Positions 31,904-43,027 of a DNA stretch of 64,000 nt are shown piece after piece (within the stretch, counting starts at the first letter, position 1; each line of letters opens with the position of its first letter). The translations under genes and the position numbers were made by a program. Source of the stretch: Nocardioides aromaticivorans (GTDB lineage: Bacteria > Actinomycetota > Actinomycetes > Propionibacteriales > Nocardioidaceae); assembly GCF_013408525.1 (NCBI RefSeq), contig NZ_JACBZM010000001.1, positions 434,001 through 498,000 on the forward strand, read 5' to 3'. The notes beneath the pieces were generated by a model. It had not been told where the DNA came from and ran no database searches. It was given only the letters and a program-made list of their open reading frames with translations.

Positions 31904-33058
31904 TCAGCGGCGCTTGGTGAGCACGACCGCGTTCGGCGGCGCGGGCAGGTCCGGCCGCAGCCGGAAGCCCGCCTTCCGGTACATCCGCTGGTTGCGCACG
32001 CTCCCCGCCCCCGTGAAGAGGACGTACGACGTCGCCTCGGCCGGCGCGACCGCCTGGATGTGCTCGAGGAGCACCCGTCCGAGACCGGAGCCCTGCAGGT
32101 CCGGGGCGACCATGATCCGCCCGATGTCCCAGCGCTCACCGCCCTCGAGCCGCCCGCGGACCGCGCCGACGAGGCGCCCGGCCCGCCGCACGACCCAGGT
32201 GTCCCACTCCCCCAGCCAGGCCCGCACGTCGTCGAGCGACTCGTGCAATGCGGGGATGTCGAGGGTGTCGTTGGCCTGGGCCTCCTGCAGCCAGCAGGCG
32301 CGCTGGAGGGTGAGGATCTCCCCGGCGTCGCCGGGCCGGGCGCGCACGATCGGCGTGCCGTCGTCGAGGACCGAGGGGTGCAGCAGGTCCGGCCGGCGCT
32401 GCGCCGTACGACGGCGGGCCTCCTCGCGGCGCCACGCCGCGACCTTGCCGTGGTCGCCGCTGAGCAGGACGTCGGGTACGTCGCGGCCACGCCACGTGCG
32501 CGGCTTGGTGTAGACGGGGTACTCCAGCAGCCCGGACGCCCCGTGCGACTCCTCGACGAGCGACTCGGCGTTGCCCATGAAGCCCGGCAGCAGCCGGACG
32601 ACCGCCTCGGTGACGGCCAGCGCGGCCACCTCACCGCCGTTGAGGACGTAGTCGCCGAGGCTGATCTCGCGGACCTCGGCGATCTCGCGGGCGTGGTCGA
32701 TCACGCGCTGGTCGATGCCCTCGTAGCGGCCGCACGCGAAGACGATCCGCCCGCGGGTGGCGAGGTCCTCGGCGACCCGCTGGTCGAACGGCTCCCCCGA
32801 GGGCGTGGTGAAGACGACTGTCGTGTCCGCGTCGACGCCGATCGCGTCGAAGGCCTCGCCCCACGGCTCGGGCTTCATCACCATGCCGGCGCCGCCGCCG
32901 TAGGGGGTGTCGTCGACCGTGCGGTGCCGGTCGTGCGCCCACTGCCGCAGGTCGTGCACGTGGAACTCGAGGAGGCCGCTCGCGGCGGCCTTGCCGGGGA
33001 GCGAGAGCTCCAGCGGCGCGAAGAAGTCCGGGAAGATCGTGAGGTAGTCGAGCCTCAC
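31904..33058 (-). CDS. trmD: TrmD (tRNA m1G37 methyltransferase) fused to a GNAT domain
   Basis: A 384-residue protein. Residues 1-230 are a complete SPOUT TrmD that makes m1G37 in t[57 protein letters not shown]. Residues 236-384 form a GNAT acetyltransferase domain with the acetyl-CoA loop [18 protein letters not shown] and ending [10 protein letters not shown]. Typical TrmD is 230-280 residues, so this is a real C-terminal fusion in one open frame. The start overlaps the rimM stop by 4 bases. The acetylation target is unknown; link to the tRNA or to translation is inference. Confidence 0.92.
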   Translation of the reverse strand: MRLDYLTIFPDFFAPLELSLPGKAAASGLLEFHVHDLRQWAHDRHRTVDDTPYGGGAGMVMKPEPWGEAFDAIGVDADTTVVFTTPSGEPFDQRVAEDLATRGRIVFACGRYEGIDQRVIDHAREIAEVREISLGDYVLNGGEVAALAVTEAVVRLLPGFMGNAESLVEESHGASGLLEYPVYTKPRTWRGRDVPDVLLSGDHGKVAAWRREEARRRTAQRRPDLLHPSVLDDGTPIVRARPGDAGEILTLQRACWLQEAQANDTLDIPALHESLDDVRAWLGEWDTWVVRRAGRLVGAVRGRLEGGERWDIGRIMVAPDLQGSGLGRVLLEHIQAVAPAEATSYVLFTGAGSVRNQRMYRKAGFRLRPDLPAPPNAVVLTKRR

Positions 33059-33618
33059 TCCCCGCCCTCCTCGTCGCTGTCCTCGGGGAACGGGCTCACC
33101 AGCCCCGGCCGGTCGGCGATCACGACCCGGCCACCGGCCACGTCGACCTCGGGCACCAGCGCGCTGACGAAGGGCACCAGCGCCTCGCGACGGTCGAGGG
33201 TCTTGATGCGGAGCAGGTCCTGGGCGCCGTGGACGAGGCCGACCAGCTCGCCGAGGTGGGTGCCGTCGACGTCGTACGCCGCCAGGCCGACCAGCTGGTG
33301 GTCGTAGAACTCCTCCGGGTCCTCCGGCGCCTCGTCGGCCGCGACGACGGCCCGGAGCACCACGCCGCGGGCCGACTCGGCCGCGTTGCGGTCGGGCAGC
33401 TCGCTGAACGCGACGAGGAGGACGCCCTGGTGCCAGCGGGTGCGCTCGACGGTGAGGGTGCGGGCGGCGAACGCGGAGCCACGGGGCGCCTCGGCCTGCA
33501 GGACCGCGCCCGCGACGTAGCGCCGGTCGGGCTCGTCGGTGCGGACGTCGACCGTCACCTCGCCCCGGATGCCGTGCGGCTTGCCGATCCGGCCGACGAC
33601 GACCTCGATGCTCTCCAC
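33055..33618 (-). CDS. rimM: Ribosome maturation factor RimM
   Basis: 187 residues, assisting 30S head assembly with ribosomal protein S19. Starts [20 protein letters not shown], which is the family signature. PRC-barrel C-terminal domain with YDHQLVGL. It is coupled to trmD by a 4-base overlap, in the usual rpsP-khpA-rimM-trmD order, after a strong hairpin. Confidence 0.96.
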   Translation of the reverse strand: MESIEVVVGRIGKPHGIRGEVTVDVRTDEPDRRYVAGAVLQAEAPRGSAFAARTLTVERTRWHQGVLLVAFSELPDRNAAESARGVVLRAVVAADEAPEDPEEFYDHQLVGLAAYDVDGTHLGELVGLVHGAQDLLRIKTLDRREALVPFVSALVPEVDVAGGRVVIADRPGLVSPFPEDSDEEGGE

Positions 33619-33652
33619 GGGTCCGAGGTTAGGGCCAGCCGGCCGGGAACGA

Positions 33653-33690
33653 CGAACGGGCGCCTCCCCCGGAGGGGAGGCGCCCGTTCG
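33653..33690 (-). terminator. Perfect 17-bp hairpin between khpA and rimM
   Basis: CGAACGGGCGCCTCCCC (33653-33669), loop CGGA, then its exact complement (33674-33690). It starts 23 bases after the khpA stop. There is no long T-run, so it may act as a partial terminator or mRNA-end stabiliser that lowers rimM-trmD relative to rpsP. Confidence 0.75.
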
Positions 33691-33712
33691 GCTGCTTCGA
33701 ACCTGCGTCAGG

Positions 33713-33952
33713 TCAGCGGCGGTCGGTGTCGACGAAGTCGATCCGGGTGTTGCCGTTGCCCGCGATGGCGCCGATGACCGTGCGGAACGCGGTGGCCGTG
33801 CGGCCGCCCCGTCCGATCACCTTGCCGAGGTCGTCGGGGTGCACCCGGACCTCGAGCACCGAGCCACGACGCAGCTGCTTGTCGCGCACGACCACGTCAT
33901 CGGGGTGGTCCACCACTCCGCGGACGAGGTGCTCCAGCGCGTCGGCCAACAT
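33713..33952 (-). CDS. khpA: KH-domain RNA-binding protein KhpA
   Basis: 79 residues, one KH domain with the GxxG loop (KVIGRGGRTATAF). It opens MLADALEHLVRGVVDHPDDV, typical of KhpA. It lies 4 bases after rpsP, as in most actinobacteria and firmicutes. KhpA partners KhpB in other bacteria; the partner is not in this window. Confidence 0.94.
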   Translation of the reverse strand: MLADALEHLVRGVVDHPDDVVVRDKQLRRGSVLEVRVHPDDLGKVIGRGGRTATAFRTVIGAIAGNGNTRIDFVDTDRR

Positions 33953-33956
33953 CGAC

Positions 33957-34454
33957 TCAGGCCTCGGTGCTCTCGGCGGCGGGAGCCTCGGCCTCGGCGG
34001 CCGGCTCCTCGGCCGGGGTCTCCTCGGCGGCGGCCTCGGCCGGCGCCTCCTCGACCTTGTCGGCCTTCTTCTTCTCGGCCTTCTTGGTCACCGCGGCGCC
34101 CTTGGGCTCGTTGGCGGCGTCCTTGAGGGCCTCGTTGAAGACCTCGAGCTTGTCGCGCTTGGGCTCCTTGACCTTGAGGGTGCCCTCGGCGCCCTCGATG
34201 CCCTTGAACTTCTGCCAGTCGCCGGTGACCTTGAGGATGGCCTCGACGGCCTCGGACGGCTGCGCGCCGACACCGAGCCAGTACTGCGCCCGCTCGGAGA
34301 CGACGTCGATGTACGACGGGTCCTCCTTGGGGTGGTACTTGCCGATCTCCTCGATCACGGCGCCGTCGCGCTTCTTGCGCGAGTCGACGATCACGATGCG
34401 GTACTGCGGGACCCGGACCTTGCCCAGGCGCTTCAGACGGATCTTGACGGCCAC
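33957..34454 (-). CDS. rpsP: 30S ribosomal protein S16
   Basis: 165 residues. Core [34 protein letters not shown] is standard. A tail of about 75 residues rich in Lys, then Ala and Glu ([16 protein letters not shown]) follows, longer than the usual 80-140-residue S16. GTG at 34454 has AAGGAG 11 bases upstream. Confidence 0.97.
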   Translation of the reverse strand: MAVKIRLKRLGKVRVPQYRIVIVDSRKKRDGAVIEEIGKYHPKEDPSYIDVVSERAQYWLGVGAQPSEAVEAILKVTGDWQKFKGIEGAEGTLKVKEPKRDKLEVFNEALKDAANEPKGAAVTKKAEKKKADKVEEAPAEAAAEETPAEEPAAEAEAPAAESTEA

Positions 34455-34762
34455 GTTTGTGGTGTCTCCTTGAGAACTAGTGTGGGTGAGGCGCGGGCGA
34501 CCAGGTGGGGAACACCGGGACCCGGACTCGATGGGCGCTGCACCCACCGGTTGAGAGGGTCCGGAAGGCGCAGAACTCAGCCGCCAAGTCTGCCAGACGA
34601 CCCGCCGCTCAAGAAATCCTGTCCGCCCCCTCTCCGCGACCGGGACCCGGGGCCCGGTCCGGTGGTCCCTTCCGGCCACCGTGGACCGGCCGCGCGGGGG
34701 TGGGGAGGACCTGTCCCCGCGACGGACGATCGTCGGGAACTGCTGCCCGTGGAAGGACCACC
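34455..34762. other. Divergent intergenic region, rpsP / secreted protein
   Basis: A 308-base gap holding no convincing gene. It must contain the rpsP promoter (minus strand) and that of the secreted gene at 34763. A TTGAGC hexamer on the minus strand near 34610 is a candidate -35, but its -10 is poorly spaced. No riboswitch or T-run terminator is seen. Confidence 0.4.
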
Positions 34763-35545
34763 ATGCACCCGATCCGTCGTACTGCCGCCGCCGTCATCGC
34801 CGCGGCTGCCCTCGCCACCGCTCCCCTCGCCCACGCCGAGGCCGCCGCCCACGCGAAGCCGCACGGCGTCCACGCCTCCCACGGGGACAAGGCGGGCGGG
34901 AAGTCCGGGAAGTCCGGGAAGGCCGCGGCCCGGGTCCGCGCGGCGCTGAAGCAGGTCGCCGTCAAGGACCGCGCGCTGGCTCGGGTCGCCAGGTCGAAGG
35001 GCCTGACCGCCCTGCCCGCGGAGCAGTCGAGCGTGCTCGTCGCCTCCGTCGCCGCGGACCGCGCCGCGCTCGCCGAGCTGCGTGCCGCCGTCACGGCCGG
35101 TACGACGACCCCCCGGGGCGCTCGCGCTGCGCTGAAGGCCTACCGCGTGGAGAGCTACCTCCAGGCCGTCGCGATCCTGCGCGACGCCGCCGAGCTGGCC
35201 GACCTCGCCGTCGACCTGCCCGAGGTCCTCGACCTCGTCGAGGGCGTCGTCGACGGTGTGCTCGGCGTGACCTCGACCGGCGGCCGGACGCTCGTGCGCA
35301 CGGCCCACGCCGACCTCGAGGACGCCTGGGCGCTGTACGAGGAGCTGAGCGCCGAGCCCGAGGAGTGCACGGTCGACGAGACCGAGGACTGCACGGACGA
35401 CGGCGGGGACGACGGGACCGAGGACGGTGACGACAGCGGCACCGACGGCGGCACCGACGGCGGCACCGACGGCGGGGACGACGGCGGCACCGACGGCGGC
35501 ACCGACGGCGGCGGGGACACGCCCGAGGTGGAGCCGGTCGGCTGA
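34763..35545 (+). CDS. Secreted protein with Asp/Gly-repeat C-terminus
   Basis: 260 residues. Signal peptide: [20 protein letters not shown] then PLAHAEAAA. The middle is Ala/Lys/Arg-rich and helical. The C-terminal 55 residues are acidic, with repeats of GTDGG and four cysteines earlier ([10 protein letters not shown]). ATG at 34763 follows GGAAGGA. It is unique in this window and unrecognised. A calcium-binding or cell-wall role is conceivable but unproven. It is followed by a hairpin terminator. Confidence 0.75.
   Translation: MHPIRRTAAAVIAAAALATAPLAHAEAAAHAKPHGVHASHGDKAGGKSGKSGKAAARVRAALKQVAVKDRALARVARSKGLTALPAEQSSVLVASVAADRAALAELRAAVTAGTTTPRGARAALKAYRVESYLQAVAILRDAAELADLAVDLPEVLDLVEGVVDGVLGVTSTGGRTLVRTAHADLEDAWALYEELSAEPEECTVDETEDCTDDGGDDGTEDGDDSGTDGGTDGGTDGGDDGGTDGGTDGGGDTPEVEPVG
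35435..35518 (+). repeat. 12-base in-frame repeat in the secreted gene
   Basis: Units of GGCGGCACCGAC, encoding GGTD, are repeated with one GGCGGGGACGAC variant, at the acidic C-terminus. This is slippage-prone low-complexity coding DNA, not a CRISPR or regulatory array. Confidence 0.8.
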
Positions 35546-35551
35546 CCGCCC

Positions 35552-35583
35552 GACGGGCGGCCCGTTTCGCCGGGCCGCCCGTC
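35552..35583 (+). terminator. Hairpin after the secreted gene
   Basis: 13-bp stem GACGGGCGGCCCG (35552-35564) with CGGGCCGCCCGTC (35571-35583), 6-base loop. It begins 6 bases after the stop. No T-run. Confidence 0.75.
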
Positions 35584-35599
35584 CGGGCAGGCTGTGCCC

Positions 35600-36127
35600 A
35601 TGACGTCGTACCCTCCCCCGCTCCGGAAGGCCCCCCGCACCGGCATCTGGATCGGCGTCGGCCTGATGGTCGCGGCCGTCGCGGTCGCGGTCGTCGCCGG
35701 CGTCCTGGTGTGGCGCCTGCTCGCGGGTGAGGTCGAGGTGATCGACGCCGACGGCACGCCGCACGAGGTGACGCTGCCGGCCGACGAGACCTACGGCACC
35801 TGGGTCGAACCGGCCCGGCCCGCGACCTGCCGGGTCGTCGACGCCGATGGCGGCGAGGTCACGCTCGAGCGACCGGACGGCAGCTACGAGGTCAACCAGT
35901 GGGACGCCGACCGGTCCTTCGAGACGGGGAGCGGCACGCTGACGGTCACCTGCACGCCCGGCGCCGACGCCGCCGGCACCGAGGTGCGGCTCGGCCCGCT
36001 GCCGAGCATCCCCGGGCTGGTCGGCCTGGTGTTCGGCGGCGTGTGCCTCGGGATGCTGCTCGGCACCGCGGGGCTGGTGGTGATCGTCGTGACCGTCGTC
36101 CGACGGAGCCGGCCGTCGCCGGCCTGA
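35600..36127 (+). CDS. Two-TM membrane protein of unknown function
   Basis: 175 residues. TM helix 1 about residues 14-38 (IWIGVGLMVAAVAVAVV), an extracytoplasmic-looking domain with two cysteines (ATCRVVD and VTCTPG), TM helix 2 about 138-168 (LVGLVFGGVCLGMLL), then a basic tail. ATG at 35600 preferred; GTG at 35594 also possible. It converges on the amidohydrolase with 4 bases between stops. No family recognised. Confidence 0.65.
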   Translation: MTSYPPPLRKAPRTGIWIGVGLMVAAVAVAVVAGVLVWRLLAGEVEVIDADGTPHEVTLPADETYGTWVEPARPATCRVVDADGGEVTLERPDGSYEVNQWDADRSFETGSGTLTVTCTPGADAAGTEVRLGPLPSIPGLVGLVFGGVCLGMLLGTAGLVVIVVTVVRRSRPSPA

Positions 36128-36131
36128 GCCC

Positions 36132-37205
36132 TCAGGCGACGACCTTGCCCCGCAGCACCACGCGTGCCGGCTCGGCCAGCACCGAGAGGTCCTCCAGCGG
36201 GTTGCGCGGGTAGACGACGAAGTCGGCGGCGTCGCCCTCGTCCAGGCCGGGGTTCCAGCCGAGCCACGCGCGCCCCCGCCAGGAGGCGGCGCCGAGGACG
36301 GTCTCGGCGGACAGGCCCAGCTCCACCATCGCGAGGATCTCCTCGTGGAGGACGCCGTGCCGTGAGGAGCCGCCGCCGTCGCTGCCGACGTAGAGCGCGA
36401 CACCCGCGTCGTGGGCGTTCATCAGCACCTCGCGGCGGCGGGCGTACAGCCGCTCCATGGTCGCGGAGTACGCCGGGAACTTCTCCCGGCCGTCCGCCGC
36501 GAAGCCCGGGAACTTCGAGGTCTGCAGCACCGTCGGCACCAGCGCGACGCCACCGGCGACCATCCGGTCGAGGTGGGCCTCGGTGAGGCCGGTGCCGTGC
36601 TCGATGCAGTCGATGCCGGCGTCCAGCAGCGGCGCGAGCGACTCCTCGCCGAAGCAGTGGGCCGTCACCTTGGCGCCGTGCGCGTGGGCGACCTCGATCG
36701 CCGCCGCGACCGCGTCGGCGGGGAAGGACGGCGCGAGGTCGCCCTCCTCGCGTGAGATCCAGTCACCGACGAGCTTCACCCAGCCGTCGCCCGCCTGCGC
36801 CTGCTCGGCGACCGCGTCGACCAGGCCGTCGGGCTCGACCTCCTGGCCGTAGTTGCGGATGTAGCGGCGGGTGCGCGCCACGTGGCGTCCGCAGCGGATC
36901 AGCCGCGGCAGGTCCTCCCGCTCGTGGACCCAGCGGGTGTCGGCGGGCGAACCGCAGTCGCGGGTCAGCAGCACCCCGTTGTCGCGGTCGGCGATCGCGG
37001 TCCGCTCGATCTCCTCGTCGGAGACCGCTCCCCCGTCCTCGAGGCCGAGGTGATTGTGGGCGTCGACCAGGCCGGGCACGATCCAGCCCTCCGCGGCCGT
37101 CTCGGCACCCGCCGGCCGCTCATAGGTGACGTGGCCGTCGACGACGAAGAGCTCGCGCACCTCGCCGTCGGGCAGGACCGGACCGGAGAACCGCAGCGCA
37201 CTCAC
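36132..37205 (-). CDS. Amidohydrolase-superfamily metal-dependent hydrolase
   Basis: 357 residues with the TIM-barrel metal site set: DAHNHLG, a lysine candidate in WVKLVGDW, HCFG, IEHG and GSDGGG. It resembles imidazolonepropionase/prolidase-type members, and the natural substrate is unknown. GTG at 37205. It lies downstream of ffh and the NYN gene on the same strand, with a 57-base gap. Confidence 0.85.
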   Translation of the reverse strand: MSALRFSGPVLPDGEVRELFVVDGHVTYERPAGAETAAEGWIVPGLVDAHNHLGLEDGGAVSDEEIERTAIADRDNGVLLTRDCGSPADTRWVHEREDLPRLIRCGRHVARTRRYIRNYGQEVEPDGLVDAVAEQAQAGDGWVKLVGDWISREEGDLAPSFPADAVAAAIEVAHAHGAKVTAHCFGEESLAPLLDAGIDCIEHGTGLTEAHLDRMVAGGVALVPTVLQTSKFPGFAADGREKFPAYSATMERLYARRREVLMNAHDAGVALYVGSDGGGSSRHGVLHEEILAMVELGLSAETVLGAASWRGRAWLGWNPGLDEGDAADFVVYPRNPLEDLSVLAEPARVVLRGKVVA

Positions 37206-37262
37206 GCGAGCGAACCTACCAACGTCGTACGACGCCGCGGCGTCCTCCTTCGAGGAGGATCC

Positions 37263-37631
37263 TCAGAGGTGGGACAGCAGCCAGGTCGGGCTGAGCGTGG
37301 TCGCCCCGACGCCGTGCACCCGCGCGTCGAGGGCCCGGTCGGCCGTGACCACGACCGTCCGGTGGCCCTTCTCGACGGCCTTCGCCGCCTCGGCCAGGAT
37401 CGTCGCGTCGCCGTCCTTCGGCGCGTGCACGGTGCGCACGTGGGCGTCCCGACCGGCGCGGACCCCGCCCTTGGCCTGCCCCTCGAGCACGAGCACCACG
37501 ACGTCGTACGGGACGTCGGCGACGAGGAGCTGCTCGTGGAGCCGCTGCGCGGCACCGGCGCGGTCCTTCCACCAGCCGTCGGGGCGGGCACCGACGACAT
37601 TGGCGCCGTCCACGATGAGCGTGGAGGTCAT
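37263..37631 (-). CDS. NYN/PIN-like (YacP-type) predicted ribonuclease
   Basis: 122 residues opening STLIVDGANVVGARPDGWW, which matches NYN/YacP proteins: the aspartate of DGAN is the metal site, with further acidic residues in LEGQ, GDATI and TADRALDARV. Database entries sometimes call it an NTP pyrophosphohydrolase; the fold suggests RNA cleavage. It is placed 39 bases after ffh in the same direction. Confidence 0.75.
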   Translation of the reverse strand: MTSTLIVDGANVVGARPDGWWKDRAGAAQRLHEQLLVADVPYDVVVLVLEGQAKGGVRAGRDAHVRTVHAPKDGDATILAEAAKAVEKGHRTVVVTADRALDARVHGVGATTLSPTWLLSHL

Positions 37632-37670
37632 CTCGGCTCCTGGCCTACCGGGTCCCGACGCGCCGGTCGG

Positions 37671-39239
37671 TCACTTCAGGAACTTCGAGAAGTCCTTCGG
37701 CAGCTGCAGGTTCTCCGCCGCGGCCTCGTAGTCGATGTCCTGGCCGATGCCGAACGGGTTCGGCTTCGCCTCGGCGGCCTTCGCCTTCGCGGCGGCGGCC
37801 TCCTGCGCGGCCTTGGCCGGGTTGCCCGACTTGCGCGCGCCCTTGCCCTTGCCCTGCTTGGCCTTCTGCTTGGCGCTGACCCGCTTGCCGCCACCGGGAC
37901 CGCCCAGGCCGGGCATGCCCGGCATTCCGGGCATCCCGCCGCCGCGGGCCATCTGCATCATCATCTTCCGCGCCTCGAAGAAGCGGTCGACGAGGCCGTT
38001 GACGTCGGACACCGTGCGGCCGGAGCCCTTGGCGATGCGGGAGCGGCGCGAGCCGTCGATGATCTTCGGGTTGGCGCGCTCGGCCGGGGTCATCGAGCGG
38101 ATGATCGCCTCGACCCGGTCGATCTCGCGCTCGTCGAAGTTCTCGATCTGGTCGCGGATCTGGCCCATGCCCGGGAGCATCTTGAGGATGCTGGTCATCG
38201 AGCCCAGCTTCTTCAGCTGCTGCATCTGGGCCAGGAAGTCGTCGAGCGTGAAGTCGCCGCCGGTCAGCTTCTCCGCCGCGCGGAGCGCCTCCTCCTGGTC
38301 GAACGCCTTCTCGGCCTGCTCGATCAGGGTGAGCACGTCGCCCATGTCGAGGATGCGCGAGGCCATCCGGTCGGGGTGGAAGACGTCGAAGTCGGTGAGC
38401 TTCTCGCCGGTGGAGGCGAACATGACCGGTCGACCGGTGACCTGGCGGATCGACAGGGCGGCACCACCGCGGGCGTCACCGTCGAGCTTGGTGAGCACCA
38501 CGCCGTCGTACCCGACGCCGTCGAGGAAGGCCTGCGCCGTGGTGAGGGCGTCCTGGCCGATCATGGCGTCAACGACGAAGAGGACCTCGTCGGGCTGCAC
38601 GGCGTCGCGGATGCCCGCGGCCTGCGCCATCATCTCGGCGTCGACGCCGAGGCGGCCGGCGGTGTCGACGATGACGACGTCGTGGAGCTTGCGCTTGGCC
38701 TCCTCGATCGACGCCTTGGCGACCGACACCGGGTCGCCCGTGCCGTTGCCCGGCTCCGGGGCGAAGACGGGGACGCCGACCTTCTCGCCGTTGACCTGGA
38801 GCTGCTGGACCGCGTTGGGACGCTGCAGGTCACAGGCCACCAGCAGGGGCGCCTTGCCCTGGTCCTTGAGCCACAGCGCGAGCTTGGCCGCGAGCGTGGT
38901 CTTGCCGGCACCCTGGAGGCCGGCGAGCATGATGACCGTCGGGCCGGTCTTGGCGTAGCGCAGCCGGCGGGTCTCGCCGCCGAGGATCTCGATGAGCTCC
39001 TCGTTGACGATCTTGACGACCTGCTGGGCGGGGTTCAGCGCCTGGCTGACCTCCTCGCCGCGGGCGCGCTCCTTGACCGCGGCCACGAAGTCCTTGACAA
39101 CGGGCAGCGCGACGTCGGCCTCGAGCAGGGCGATCCGGATCTCGCGCGCGGTCGCGTCGATGTCGGCCTCGGAGAGCCGGCCCTTGCCGCGGAGGTTCTT
39201 GAAGGTCGCGGACAGGCGGTCGGACAGTGTGGCGAACAA
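37671..39239 (-). CDS. ffh: Signal recognition particle GTPase Ffh
   Basis: 522 residues: N/G domains (GLQGAGKTTLAAKLA, DTAGRL, TKLDGDARGG) and a methionine-rich M domain, with a Gly-Met-Pro tail (GMPGMPGMPG). Targets ribosome-nascent chains to FtsY (48841-49989 here). The TTG at 39239 gives the conserved FATLSDRLSATF start; an in-frame GTG at 39290 would add 17 residues. It heads the ffh-NYN-amidohydrolase run. Confidence 0.96.
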   Translation of the reverse strand: MFATLSDRLSATFKNLRGKGRLSEADIDATAREIRIALLEADVALPVVKDFVAAVKERARGEEVSQALNPAQQVVKIVNEELIEILGGETRRLRYAKTGPTVIMLAGLQGAGKTTLAAKLALWLKDQGKAPLLVACDLQRPNAVQQLQVNGEKVGVPVFAPEPGNGTGDPVSVAKASIEEAKRKLHDVVIVDTAGRLGVDAEMMAQAAGIRDAVQPDEVLFVVDAMIGQDALTTAQAFLDGVGYDGVVLTKLDGDARGGAALSIRQVTGRPVMFASTGEKLTDFDVFHPDRMASRILDMGDVLTLIEQAEKAFDQEEALRAAEKLTGGDFTLDDFLAQMQQLKKLGSMTSILKMLPGMGQIRDQIENFDEREIDRVEAIIRSMTPAERANPKIIDGSRRSRIAKGSGRTVSDVNGLVDRFFEARKMMMQMARGGGMPGMPGMPGLGGPGGGKRVSAKQKAKQGKGKGARKSGNPAKAAQEAAAAKAKAAEAKPNPFGIGQDIDYEAAAENLQLPKDFSKFLK

Positions 39240-39423
39240 GAGCGTTGCGTCCTCGTCGGAATCGTCGGTAGAAGTGAGGTCTTCGAACACCGATCGTAGC
39301 CGCCACGGCCCACGGGCCTGACGTCTGCGGTGGACGTTCGAGGGTACTGCGCTGGCGCTCGGGGCCTGCGCGGTGGTCGGGAGTGCCATCGGGGGCACCC
39401 CGCCGGGGTCAAGGAGGATCCTC

Positions 39424-41603
<2,180 letters not shown>

Positions 41604-41607
<4 letters not shown>

Positions 41608-41789
41608 GCGTCGTACGCCACTGGTGGGCGGGCCTGCGCTGGTTCGTCCGGGAGTCGACGGGCGAGGCCCGCTGGGACGAGTACGTCGCCCGGTGCGCCG
41701 CGTCCGGCACCGTGCCGATGACGCGGCGGGCCTGGGAGCGGCACCGCGCCGACCAGCGGGAGCACAGCCCGCAGTCGCGCTGCTGCTGA
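41604..41789 (+). CDS. YbdD/YjiX-family (DUF466) small protein
   Basis: 61 residues, starting GTG at 41604 inside the cstA stop (GTGA). Family features: WWAGLRWFVRE at the start, ARWDEYVARC, and MTRRAWERHRADQRE. DUF466 proteins pair with CstA/BtsT and are needed for transport in E. coli. Ends CC. Confidence 0.9.
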
Positions 41790-41829
41790 TCCCGCTGCCC
41801 CGCTCCCGGCACCGGCCTACGCTGGGACG

Positions 41830-42114
41830 ATGGTGACGGTGGCGGTGTTCGTGGGGGCGGGGCTGCTCCTGCTGGTGCTCGTCGTCGTCGCCGGCAACCG
41901 GGTGCTCCGCTCGGACAACCCCGTCTCGAGCGGGATGGCCGACGGCCTGGGCAGCTTCATCGACGTCTTCGACCCCGCCCGGGCGCGCGCCGACCGCGAC
42001 CTCAAGTCGCACGACAACCAGGGCGTCGTCACGCCCAACCCGGACGACGACGACGACCGGCCGGTCCGCGTCGACCTGGACCGCCGGGTGGCGAAGGTGC
42101 GCAAGCCCCGCTGA
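41830..42114 (+). CDS. Small membrane-anchored acidic protein
   Basis: 94 residues. One N-terminal TM helix (VAVFVGAGLLLLVLVVVAG), then a charged cytoplasmic tail with DDDDDRPVRVDLDRR. It follows the YbdD-like gene by 40 bases. No family recognised; it may be a membrane adaptor or scaffold, but this is inference. Confidence 0.6.
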   Translation: MVTVAVFVGAGLLLLVLVVVAGNRVLRSDNPVSSGMADGLGSFIDVFDPARARADRDLKSHDNQGVVTPNPDDDDDRPVRVDLDRRVAKVRKPR

Positions 42115-42226
42115 GCCACCCCGCCCGGACGTGACGCAGGTCTCACTGACCGGGACCGGCGCCCTGGGCCGGACTGCTCCTCCCGATGCTCGGGCCTCCG
42201 CGCACACCGAACCCGGAGGACAACCG

Positions 42227-43015
42227 ATGAAGCGCCGTACCCGACTCTCCGCCCTCGCTGCGACGATCGCCGTCCTGGCCACGACGCCCGCCGTCGTGGG
42301 CCTCCAGGCCGACGCCGACCCGAAGCCCAAGCAGGTCTCCCCCGGCTACGACCTGCTCTTCGTCCGCCACGCCAAGTCCGTCTACCCGGTGCCGGAGGAG
42401 GAGCTCAACGCCGTGGGCATCCAGCAGGCCGCCAGGCTGGTCGAGTTCCTGCACGACGAGCCGATCGCCTCGGTCGACTCCTCGATCATGGTCCGGACCT
42501 ACCAGACCGCCGACGGTGTCGCCGCCGACCACGACGTCCCCGTCCTCGCCGACGAGGACCTCCGCGAGGTCGAGCTCCCCTCCAAGGACGAGCGCATCGC
42601 CGGCGGCATCATGTACCAGTGGGTCAACGACCCGTCGACGCGCGGCAACGCGTTCGGCGGGGCCGAGGACTACTACGACGTCCAGGAGCGCTGGGAGCGC
42701 TGGTGGACGCAGTACGCCCGCGAGCACCGCAACGACCGCGGCACCGGTGTCGTCGTCGCCCACGGCGGCATCTACGGGCTGATGCTGCCGGAGACCTGCG
42801 CCAACAAGCCGCAGCTGCCGTTCTCGGAGCGCTTCCCGGGCAACACCGAGTTCATCAAGGCCCACCTCAACCCCAACGGCACCCTGGTCTGCACCGCGTT
42901 CGGCGTCAGCCCCGACCCTGCCGCCATGCCCAACGCGGACGGCTCGCCGCACTACTACTACGAGGTGGACCCGGTCACCGGTGCCTCGACGAAGGTGGTC
43001 TCCCCGACCCCCTGA
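42227..43015 (+). CDS. Secreted histidine-phosphatase-superfamily protein
   Basis: 262 residues with a Sec signal peptide (MKRRTRLSALAATIAVLATT). Histidine phosphatase motif: LLFVRHAKSVYP with catalytic RHA, and a second histidine in VVVAHGGIYG. ATG at 42227 has GGAGG 6 bases upstream. It is an extracellular phosphatase or phosphoglycerate-mutase-like enzyme; the substrate is unknown. It converges on glnD with 12 bases between stops. Confidence 0.85.
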   Translation: MKRRTRLSALAATIAVLATTPAVVGLQADADPKPKQVSPGYDLLFVRHAKSVYPVPEEELNAVGIQQAARLVEFLHDEPIASVDSSIMVRTYQTADGVAADHDVPVLADEDLREVELPSKDERIAGGIMYQWVNDPSTRGNAFGGAEDYYDVQERWERWWTQYAREHRNDRGTGVVVAHGGIYGLMLPETCANKPQLPFSERFPGNTEFIKAHLNPNGTLVCTAFGVSPDPAAMPNADGSPHYYYEVDPVTGASTKVVSPTP

Positions 43016-43027
43016 TCGGGCGAATCG

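Noticed and set aside
35435..35518. CRISPR-like array
   Set aside because: 12-base units with no spacers, in frame and coding for GGTD.
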